NCBI RefSeq assembly: GCF_042676025.1
Contig: NZ_JBHTJP010000035.1
Span: forward strand, 62,001 to 126,000
Direction of reading: 5' to 3'
Origin: Salinimicrobium gaetbulicola
Lineage (GTDB): Bacteria > Bacteroidota > Bacteroidia > Flavobacteriales > Flavobacteriaceae
Length of the DNA: 64,000 nucleotides
Every line of letters begins with the position of its first letter. Within the stretch, counting starts at the first letter, position 1. The notes beneath the pieces were generated by a model. The model worked only from the letters and a program-made list of their open reading frames with translations, was not told the origin of the DNA and searched no databases. The position numbers and the translations under genes are program-made. Positions 58,262 through 64,000 of the stretch are shown here, in pieces.

Positions 58262-58287
58262 AAAATACCTTTTTTAAGGTATTTTTT
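58262..58287. terminator. Hairpin with T tracts before the small RNA candidate
   Basis: Arms AAAATACCTT and AAGGTATTTT with loop TTTT (58272-58275), followed by TT on the plus strand. No transcript on the plus strand that could need it is known. On the minus strand it would only face prs from upstream. Confidence 0.5.
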
Positions 58288-58289
58288 AG

Positions 58290-58465
58290 GCCACTGAAAC
58301 TGTTTAACTTAGCATCGCCAAAAATATGAATTGAGCAACAAGTTTGGGTATACATGGAGAATCGGTGTAGGGGCGATAATCCGAAATGTAGGTCAAAACT
58401 TCACTGCTAATCATAAAACTTGGCATTAAAGCCTTTTGGATTTTCCAGAAGGCTTTCTGTTTTTT
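58290..58465 (+). ncRNA. Candidate small RNA ended by an intrinsic terminator
   Basis: A plus-strand terminator at 58428-58465 (arms AAAGCCTTTTGG / CCAGAAGGCTTT, then CTGTTTTTT) has no protein gene before it; the preceding plus-strand gene is many kilobases away. The stretch 58290-58427 holds no open frame and a possible weak -7 box TAACTTAG at 58305. This suggests an independent small transcript or an attenuated leader of the LuxR gene. Family unknown. Confidence 0.35.
58428..58465 (+). terminator. Intrinsic terminator upstream of the PAS-LuxR gene
   Basis: Stem AAAGCCTTTTGG / CCAGAAGGCTTT (58428-58439 and 58445-58456) with loop ATTTT, followed by CTGTTTTTT. It is about 93 bases before the ATG at 58558. 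Confidence 0.75.
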
Positions 58466-58557
58466 AAACATTTCCAGAAAATGGGATTGAATTATTGCGA
58501 CTAAATCTGCAGGATTTATATAATTCATATATTTACTACTCCCAATTAAAAACCGCT

Positions 58558-59370
58558 ATGCAAAAGGATCTACAAAAGATCTCAGATTACTGGAAGGAGA
58601 TGTATTCCAGCCAGGTGAAAGAGTATCGCGCTTTTGAAATCTCTGATGATTTTAAAAGGTATGCCTCTATGTTCGCTTTGGGAAACTCCTACTTATATAT
58701 TGTGAATCTTCACAACTTTAAATTGGAATATATCTCAGACTCTGTAGAGCGCTTTGTGACTAAGAAACCTGGCGATGTAGACCTCGAGGATCTTTTAGCA
58801 ACCGTACTTCCAGAAGACCTTGAAAACATAAATCTTAAAAGCAAGGTCATAAACGATTTCTACACCTCATTTCTAGACCCAGATAATGTCCTGGCTTATA
58901 AGAATATATTTTCTTACCGCATGAAGGATGCCAGTGGAAAAGTAAAAACAATGCTTTATCAGGCAATGCCTCTAACTGTTTTAGAAAATGGGGCCCCTGA
59001 ACATGTTTTATGCATTCAAACAGATGTTTCTCATTTAAAGGTGACCAGCACAAGTGCTGTTTCATTTATTAATATGAATGGCGGAAAATGCTATTACAAC
59101 GTTGACATCTCTAAAGGGAAATTCGACCCCAGGGTTTGTGAAGGTGGCGAAAAAGATCTTTCAGAGCTTTTTTCTGAAAGGGAAAAAGAGATAGTCATTA
59201 AGTTTTCACGAGGACTCAATGCAGAACAGATCGCAGAGGAATTAAACCTCTCCCATCACACGGTCAAGACTCACCGAAGAAATATTTTAAAGAAAAGCGG
59301 CTGTACAAATACTACTGAATTAGTTGCAAAATGCCTTACCAATGGAATAATTTCACCAAGTCTCTTTTAA
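58558..59370 (+). CDS. LuxR-type regulator with PAS-like sensor domain
   Basis: The ATG at 58558 gives a 270-residue protein. Residues about 35-160 look like a PAS fold (YLYIVNLHNFKLEYISDSVE, DPDNVLAYKNIFSYRMKDAS, QAMPLTVLENG). The C-terminal 65 residues form a LuxR HTH (LFSEREKEIVIKFSRGLNAE, then LNLSHHTVKTHRRNILKKSG). An earlier TTG start at 58495 is weak. These single-protein PAS-LuxR regulators are frequent in Flavobacteriia; ligand and targets are unknown. No histidine kinase is nearby. Confidence 0.85.
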   Translation: MQKDLQKISDYWKEMYSSQVKEYRAFEISDDFKRYASMFALGNSYLYIVNLHNFKLEYISDSVERFVTKKPGDVDLEDLLATVLPEDLENINLKSKVINDFYTSFLDPDNVLAYKNIFSYRMKDASGKVKTMLYQAMPLTVLENGAPEHVLCIQTDVSHLKVTSTSAVSFINMNGGKCYYNVDISKGKFDPRVCEGGEKDLSELFSEREKEIVIKFSRGLNAEQIAEELNLSHHTVKTHRRNILKKSGCTNTTELVAKCLTNGIISPSLF

Positions 59371-59478
59371 AATTTAAAGCTTTAAAAGCTTTTTAATAGA
59401 GACTGTTTTAGTTTAGAAAATTAATCTTCCTAAAATACATTTGAAAAAAGAAAATTTTTATATTTTTGCCGTCCACTT

Positions 59479-59560
59479 GCTCGAGTGGCGGAACTGGTAG
59501 ACGCGCTGGATTCAAAATCCAGTTTCTTCGGAAGTGCGGGTTCGATTCCCGCCTCGAGTA
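59479..59560 (+). tRNA. tRNA-Leu (CAA)
   Basis: Acceptor arms GCTCGAG (59479-59485) and CTCGAGT (59553-59559) pair with one G-U at the end, and A 59560 is the discriminator. The D arm GCGGAACTGGTAGACGC, the anticodon stem CTGGA/TCCAG with loop TTCAAAA (anticodon CAA), a long variable arm (TTTCTTCGGAAGT) and T arm GCGGGTTCGATTCCCGC follow. The long variable arm confirms leucine. The CCA end is not encoded. Confidence 0.95.
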
Positions 59561-59563
59561 CTT

Positions 59564-59596
59564 AAAAACCCTATCATTTTTTGATGGGGTTTTTGT
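59564..59596 (+). terminator. Terminator after tRNA-Leu
   Basis: Arms AAAACCCTATCA and TGATGGGGTTTT with a T loop and one G-U pair, then a U-rich tract. The tRNA gene is thus a single transcription unit. Confidence 0.8.
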
Positions 59597-59604
59597 TTTT
59601 ATGA

Positions 59605-59949
59605 CTATCTGAACCAGCCTAATTGAGAAAAGATCAAAAAGAAGGTTAGTAAAATGATCAAAGGAACAACTGCAAAGTAGAGCCACTTTTTCTCGATCTC
59701 CCTTCTCAAACTGTCCTTAACAAGCCGCTCCTCGAATCTTTCCAAGGATATAAACTTTTTAACATCAGATCGTAAGGCTTCTCTTCCCTTTTGAGATATA
59801 ATGAAAACTCCCCGGGGAGTTGCATATATCAAGTTGTATTTCTGTAATTGCAAAAAAATCTTCTCTTCAGCTGTACTTCTGAAATGCGGAATGTCTTCAA
59901 TTCCATTTTCAAATTTCAGAAGCACCTCTCTTTCAAGGTTAGGCTCCAT
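59605..59949 (-). CDS. Hypothetical tail-anchored protein with winged-helix-like domain
   Basis: The ATG at 59949 gives 114 residues (a TTG at 59964 is the only longer start). The N-terminal part, IPHFRSTAEEKIFLQLQKYN followed by LIYATPRGVFIISQKGREAL, looks like a small winged helix. A charged helix follows, and one membrane segment at the C-terminus (KWLYFAVVPLIILLTFFLIF). A DNA- or protein-binding domain held to the membrane is possible. No family is recognised and the gene stands alone. Confidence 0.5.
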   Translation of the reverse strand: MEPNLEREVLLKFENGIEDIPHFRSTAEEKIFLQLQKYNLIYATPRGVFIISQKGREALRSDVKKFISLERFEERLVKDSLRREIEKKWLYFAVVPLIILLTFFLIFSQLGWFR

Positions 59950-60194
59950 TTGTTTAGGGTACAAGGATTTGGGGCTGCAAAACTATCTAAAAAAGAGGGA
60001 ATAAAAAACATAAATGTTCCACCCTTTAAGCCTAAATGAAAAGAAAAGATTTTCATGAATTGATCCTGAAATATGAATTTTTAAACCGATACAATGTAGA
60101 CCTCTCCCCCAGGTTCTTTTAAATTGAATTTCAGACTTTTTCACTATCCTGAGAGGTATTTGAGTAATAATATCACTTTTCAATTACCTTTCTC

Positions 60195-60227
60195 TTTTTG
60201 GATTTTTGGTAATAAATCGTACTTTCG
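60195..60227 (+). promoter_or_regulatory. Candidate promoter of the HupE-like gene
   Basis: TTTTTG (60195-60200) is followed after 19 bases by TACTTTCG (60220-60227), one mismatch from TAnnTTTG. The predicted start is about 20 bases before the ATG at 60253. Confidence 0.45.
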
Positions 60228-60252
60228 ACCCCCTCACTAGCCCCCATTAATT

Positions 60253-60840
60253 ATGTCTGAATTCTGGTTATACTTCAAATTAGGCCTGGAACATGTTCTG
60301 GACTGGAAAGCCTATGATCACATCTTATTTTTAATCGTACTGGTTGCCTGCCACAGCTTTCACGGTGCCAAAAGGGTATTCTGGCTGGTCACTCTTTTTA
60401 CGTTGGGCCACACTTTATCTCTCTTTTTATCTACCTACGGAATTATCTCGGTAAGCGTAAAATGGGTGGAATTCCTAATTGCATTAACCATTTTCATCAC
60501 CGCAGTCTTCAATATCATTACCGCGAAAAAGCCTGAAAACAGGAAGGATATTACAGTACTTTATATAGCTTCGGTTTTCTTCGGAATAATTCACGGGCTC
60601 GGATTTTCCTCTTATTTCAAGATGATCTCAGCTGGGACTGAAAGTAAACTTTTACCACTGCTCGAGTTTGCACTCGGTATTGAAGCTGCTCAGCTTATTG
60701 TTGTGTTGATCGTGCTCATTTTGGCATTTATTTTCCAGGGAGTCTTGGGAGTTACCCGAAGAGACTGGATATTGGTTCTTTCCTCTATTGTGATTGGGGT
60801 GGTACTTCCAATTCTTATCGAAAATATCCTGGCCCTCTAA
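60253..60840 (+). CDS. HupE/UreJ family membrane protein
   Basis: A 195-residue protein with about six membrane segments. FKLGLEHVLDWKAYDHILFL has the conserved His-Val...Asp-His of the family, LVTLFTLGHTLSLFLS the second His signature, and FGIIHGLGFSSYF the third. Family members carry nickel or cobalt for hydrogenases and ureases. No urease, hydrogenase or B12 gene is in the window, so the metal is unknown. Confidence 0.85.
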   Translation: MSEFWLYFKLGLEHVLDWKAYDHILFLIVLVACHSFHGAKRVFWLVTLFTLGHTLSLFLSTYGIISVSVKWVEFLIALTIFITAVFNIITAKKPENRKDITVLYIASVFFGIIHGLGFSSYFKMISAGTESKLLPLLEFALGIEAAQLIVVLIVLILAFIFQGVLGVTRRDWILVLSSIVIGVVLPILIENILAL

Positions 60841-60945
60841 GTAAAATTTAACATCAGGAAATTGTTTTAACTTCGTGCCTGCAATATTTTAGTAGTGCAC
60901 AAGTTTACTGGGCAAAGCTTCATATATTGCACGTTATTACACATT

Positions 60946-61377
60946 ATGCAAAAAAAGAAGCAACTTAAATACGACAAAGCCTATCTCAGGATTGCCCGGG
61001 AATGGAGTAAACTTTCCCATTGTAAGCGAAAGCAAGTTGGCGCGCTTATTGTGAAAGATAGAATGATAATTTCCGACGGATATAACGGTACCCCCACCGG
61101 TTTTGAAAATCCGTGCGAGAATGAAGAGGGATATACCAAATGGTATGTATTGCATGCGGAAGCTAACGCCATTCTAAAAGTGGCCGGTTCTACACAATCC
61201 TGCCGGGGAGCAACCCTTTACATTACGATGTCACCCTGCAAAGAATGCAGTAAATTGATACACCAGTCAGGTATAAAGAGATTGGTTTATTCAATAGATT
61301 ATAAGGACAATTCCGGACTTGAATTTCTTAAAAAAGCCGGAGTCGAGATAGAAAAAATTGAAGAACTTGACGATTGA
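60946..61377 (+). CDS. dCMP deaminase family protein
   Basis: The ATG at 60946 gives a 143-residue cytidine/deoxycytidylate deaminase fold. HAEAN (catalytic His and Glu) is near 68-72, and TMSPCKECSKLIHQSGIKRL gives the two zinc Cys. GYNGTPTGFENPCENEEGYT holds the substrate region. Deoxycytidylate deaminase makes dUMP for thymidylate synthesis; the com (ComEB) type is the alternative. The last 4 bases overlap the S41 protease start. A frame from GTG at 60895 adds 17 residues and is not preferred. Confidence 0.9.
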   Translation: MQKKKQLKYDKAYLRIAREWSKLSHCKRKQVGALIVKDRMIISDGYNGTPTGFENPCENEEGYTKWYVLHAEANAILKVAGSTQSCRGATLYITMSPCKECSKLIHQSGIKRLVYSIDYKDNSGLEFLKKAGVEIEKIEELDD

Positions 61378-62966
61378 AGAAGAATTCGAATAAATACCTG
61401 CCCTTAATAATAGGATTCGCCTGCGCTATTGGAGTGATCTTAGGTGCAGCTCTCGATTTTTCAGATTACACCTCTTCCCCATTCCTTTCCAATAACACCA
61501 AAAAGGAAAAATTAGCCCGTCTTATAGATTATATTGAATATGAATATGTAGACGACGTAAATATTGACAGCATTGTTGATATTACGGTAAACGGCATCCT
61601 TACAGACCTTGATCCACACTCAGTTTATATTCCTCAGGAAGAATACGCGATGGTAAGCGAGAGCATGAAAGGCGATTTTGTAGGGATCGGGGTGAGCTTT
61701 TATAGCGTGAACGATACTATAGTCGTAATACAACCTCTTGAAGGCGGACCTAGTCAAAAAGTAGGCATCCAGGGAGGTGACCGCATATTATACGCCGATG
61801 GAAAACCTTTATTCAACAAGAACATCAGTAATGACTCCATCACAGAGCATTTAAAAGGGGAAGAAAATACTAAGGTAGTTCTTAAGGTATATCGAAAAGG
61901 TAATCCAGAACTGCTGGAATTTAACGTAAGACGCGGCCGGGTACCCCTGAGAAGCGTAGATGCCGCCTATATGCTTACCGACAAATTGGGTTACATTAAA
62001 ATTAACAGATTTGCTGAATCTACATACAAAGAGTTCAAGGAAAGCCTGATTAATCTAAAGGAACAGGGTGCCACAAAAATAGCCTTAGACCTTCGGAATA
62101 ATCCCGGCGGATATCTTGGGGAAGCTACCCAGATCGTAGATGAATTCCTGCCAGATGACAAGTTGATCCTGATCACCCGGAATAAAAAAGGAGCTGTTGA
62201 AAAAACCTTTGCCACCAATTCCGGAAACTTTGAAGAAGGAGAATTATTCGTATTAATAAATGAAAATTCAGCATCGGCAAGCGAGATCGTAGCCGGAGCT
62301 CTTCAGGATAATGACAAAGGAACCATTGTGGGACGCAGGTCTTACGGAAAAGGACTGGTGCAGCGAGAAATGGCATTAGGTGACGGAAGCGCTGTTCGCC
62401 TCACCATTGCCCGATACTACACCCCTACCGGAAGATCTATACAAAAACCTTACGACCACGGCAATAAGGAATATTTCAATGACTATCTAAACCGCTACAA
62501 GAATGGCGAATTGATCAACGCCGATAGCATTACAGTGGCAGACAGCCTTAAATATATTACCCCCGGCGGAAAAGTAGTTTTTGGCGGCGGCGGTATCATT
62601 CCAGATGTCTTTGTGGCCAAGGATACCAATTTTGAAAAAGAAAGCCTCAATCTGATGCTCCGAAGCGGGTATATGGATCGCTTTATATTTGAAGTTCTTG
62701 AAAATGACAGAGAATATTACAATTCACTCGTATTCGAGGATTTCATGCAGATAGAAATGGTTGATGAAAAAATTCTTGACCAGTTCAGAACCTTCACCAT
62801 AAGAGAAAACTTCCAGGTTAAGATCACAGATTATGAACCGGTTTTAAGGCGTTATCTCAAGGCCACCATGGCGCAGCAGCTTTTTGGCAGCAACGCATTT
62901 GAGCAAATTGTGAATGAGGAAGACCGGATGATCGAAAAAGTAATCGAATTATCTTTGAAAAAATAG
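61374..62966 (+). CDS. S41 family C-terminal processing protease
   Basis: A 530-residue protease. One N-terminal membrane segment (8-27), then a PDZ domain (about 98-175) and a peptidase domain in which ENSASASEIVAGALQD (about 297-311) has the catalytic Ser and RRSYGKGLVQ has Lys 326. It acts in the periplasm on proteins with hydrophobic C-termini (Prc/CtpA group). The start is a TTG overlapping the deaminase TGA (TTGA at 61374-61377), and no ATG lies before the PDZ region. A C-terminal extension of 130 residues follows. Confidence 0.92.
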   Translation: MKKNSNKYLPLIIGFACAIGVILGAALDFSDYTSSPFLSNNTKKEKLARLIDYIEYEYVDDVNIDSIVDITVNGILTDLDPHSVYIPQEEYAMVSESMKGDFVGIGVSFYSVNDTIVVIQPLEGGPSQKVGIQGGDRILYADGKPLFNKNISNDSITEHLKGEENTKVVLKVYRKGNPELLEFNVRRGRVPLRSVDAAYMLTDKLGYIKINRFAESTYKEFKESLINLKEQGATKIALDLRNNPGGYLGEATQIVDEFLPDDKLILITRNKKGAVEKTFATNSGNFEEGELFVLINENSASASEIVAGALQDNDKGTIVGRRSYGKGLVQREMALGDGSAVRLTIARYYTPTGRSIQKPYDHGNKEYFNDYLNRYKNGELINADSITVADSLKYITPGGKVVFGGGGIIPDVFVAKDTNFEKESLNLMLRSGYMDRFIFEVLENDREYYNSLVFEDFMQIEMVDEKILDQFRTFTIRENFQVKITDYEPVLRRYLKATMAQQLFGSNAFEQIVNEEDRMIEKVIELSLKK

Positions 62967-62978
62967 TATTTTAGGAAC

Positions 62979-63284
62979 GTGAAAGAACCGTTTCTTTATG
63001 GACAGGCAATTTTGTTCCTGTCTCCTCTTCTCATGTTCATAATTGCCGTTGCCTTCCGTTTGTTAGACAACAGCGCTTACCTCTTTTTACAAAAAGAGAT
63101 CATCATCAATTCTTCCTATATTTCGGTCAGGCTTTTAAGATTGCATGCACAACGCACACATGATCCTAAATTCGCAAGGCAACTAAGACGCATGTTACTC
63201 TATAGAAAGCTGCATAGGCTATTCCTGTATCTTATGATACCCGCTTCGGTCTTCACCATTTACTACGGAAGACTCTTGTTTTAA
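62979..63284 (+). CDS. Hypothetical membrane protein, 101 aa
   Basis: A GTG at 62979 starts a protein with two membrane segments (about 8-28 and 80-95). A basic central region lies between them (SVRLLRLHAQRTHDPKFARQ, then LRRMLLYRKLHRLF). It follows the protease gene after 12 bases and may be co-transcribed with it. No family is recognised. Confidence 0.5.
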   Translation: MKEPFLYGQAILFLSPLLMFIIAVAFRLLDNSAYLFLQKEIIINSSYISVRLLRLHAQRTHDPKFARQLRRMLLYRKLHRLFLYLMIPASVFTIYYGRLLF

Positions 63285-63303
63285 TAATCTGGTAAGATAA
63301 ACC

Positions 63304-63504
63304 CTATTCCTTATTTACCTTTTCTGAAATGGCGCGTGACATCAGAAGGATGATCATTAGGACCACAACGCAGCTTGATGCCAGAATTCCTATCAGCGCG
63401 GTGGCGCTATCTCCTGAAAAAGCATTATTGAAATCCACGAAAGTAAAATTATAGACTATTAACGCAGCCGCTAGGAACAGTAATAGGTAGATGAAGATTT
63501 TCAT
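63304..63504 (-). CDS. Hypothetical small membrane protein, 66 aa
   Basis: Two membrane helices (about 3-22 and 37-58) with a short acidic loop containing FNNAFSGDS, then a charged end ARAISEKVNKE. It overlaps the MarC stop by 4 bases (ATGA), so it is coupled to MarC, and it converges on the 101-aa gene with a 19-base gap. No family is recognised. Confidence 0.5.
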   Translation of the reverse strand: MKIFIYLLLFLAAALIVYNFTFVDFNNAFSGDSATALIGILASSCVVVLMIILLMSRAISEKVNKE

Positions 63505-64000
63505 AAAAACAAACTCTTAATATTTGTAGCAAATAGTTTAACAGCAATGGCAAGCAGGATTACCCCGAAGATCTTTCGGATGACATTGATCCCCTGTTTT
63601 CCAAGAAAGTGTTCGATCTTGCCCGATGCTTTAAGCACGATGTACACAAAAATGATATTTATAATAATGGCCGCAATAATGTTTACGGTCTCATATTCAG
63701 CTCTAAGTGACAATAAAGATGTCATGGTCCCCGCTCCCGCTATCAAAGGAAAAGCAATGGGCACTACCGCAGAGGTTTCAGGGGCATCATCTTTATAAAG
63801 TGTAATCCCGAGTATCATCTCCAAAGCCAGGAAGAACAGGATCAAGGAACCTGCCACGGCAAAAGAATTAACATCGATCCCAATAAGGTTAAGGATCTCT
63901 TTCCCAACAAACAAAAAGGCGATCATTAAAATTCCCGCTACCACAGTAGCCTTCTCACTTTGAATATGTCCGGCTTTTTTTCGCAGTTCAATGATAATAG
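63501..64000 (-). CDS. MarC family membrane protein (5' end outside window)
   Basis: The last 166 residues of a MarC-type protein. The frame runs upstream of the GTG at 63944 without a stop to the window edge (preceding codons give IIELRKKAGHIQSEKAT), so the start lies outside. GKEILNLIGIDVNSFAVAGS, AVVPIAFPLIAGAGTMTSLL (the characteristic PIAFPLIAGPGT-like motif) and the C-terminal KIFGVILLAIAVKLF are family features. Despite the name no role in antibiotic resistance is established. Confidence 0.85.
   Translation of the reverse strand, partial: IIIELRKKAGHIQSEKATVVAGILMIAFLFVGKEILNLIGIDVNSFAVAGSLILFFLALEMILGITLYKDDAPETSAVVPIAFPLIAGAGTMTSLLSLRAEYETVNIIAAIIINIIFVYIVLKASGKIEHFLGKQGINVIRKIFGVILLAIAVKLFATNIKSLFL

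Larger units (their letters stand above)
58098..58557. other. Gene-free interval (460 bases) with two terminators
   Basis: No protein gene is seen. Next to prs lie its promoter (58133-58140) and an AT-rich stretch. A hairpin (58262-58287) and a further terminator on the plus strand (58428-58465) lie inside. The part between the two hairpins could be a small RNA. The 100 bases before the LuxR gene are AT-rich. Confidence 0.6.

Overview
The window is ordinary chromosome from a member of the Bacteroidota, most likely a marine Flavobacteriaceae close to Gramella/Christiangramia, Salegentibacter or Zunongwangia (inferred from gene content, not from a search). The pointers are: Bacteroidota-type promoter boxes (TAnnTTTG) and few Shine-Dalgarno sites; many short lipoproteins with Cys at residue 17-24; a separate RibF/HTTM pair; a YwbE protein; a bifunctional ornithine-lipid-type acyltransferase; the four-gene ligase-associated DNA repair cluster; and several short dispersed intergenic repeats of kinds familiar from this phylum. 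About 62 protein genes and one tRNA-Leu(CAA) are supported. No rRNA, insertion sequence, prophage, CRISPR array or replication origin was seen. Genes run off both ends (1-482 and 63501-64000).

Layout. 0-10.5 kb is accessory-looking: two CIA30/jelly-roll type proteins, a pair of unannotated tiny genes (50 and 48 aa), a CPBP membrane protease, small hypothetical genes, a DUF2255 gene, an acetyltransferase, three large lipoproteins (beta-propeller-like, receptor-L/LRR, PQQ propeller), a CsbD-like stress protein and an AraC-type regulator. 10.6-20 kb holds an RluA pseudouridine synthase, a TPR lipoprotein, an epimerase-like protein, a large membrane M28 peptidase, a CBS protein, a Zn-ribbon protein pair, a lipoprotein hydrolase and a short SSB. 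20-28.8 kb holds an HDAC-like deacetylase, a macroglobulin/TonB-plug surface protein, MetRS, YraN, DUF421 and DUF389 proteins.

28.8-38.6 kb is a continuous minus-strand DNA repair island: MBL exonuclease, ATP-dependent ligase, a DUF559 nuclease, Lhr-like helicase, PdeM phosphoesterase and then Mfd. The DUF559 gene is an extra between ligase and helicase, and hairpin repeats sit at three internal junctions. 38.8-47.7 kb carries TerB-like, fructose bisphosphatase, acetyltransferase plus aspartate kinase, the OlsF-like acyltransferase, an NmrA-like protein plus YwbE, an MFS transporter, a 2-hydroxyacid dehydrogenase and a cupin.

47.7-58.1 kb is a long minus-strand housekeeping run concerned with translation and cofactors: prs, rplY, pth, ribF, an HTTM protein, serS, a TPR protein, DUF4286, rsmA, mgtE. 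58.1-64 kb returns to the plus strand with a possible small RNA, a PAS-LuxR regulator, tRNA-Leu, a HupE-like membrane protein, a dCMP-deaminase-family protein overlapping an S41 protease, and a MarC-family gene at the edge.

No unmistakable new defence or biosynthetic system was found. The most interesting points are the DUF559/repeat invasion of the repair operon, a decayed second copy of the 3' end of the pseudouridine synthase gene beside a repeat shared by both copies, a 10-bp-periodic triple operator upstream of ssb, a start codon buried in the serS terminator stem, a structured intergenic element at 38.7 kb, and the tiny gene pair at 1.3-1.6 kb. Confidence values are judgements from reading the sequence; no database was searched.
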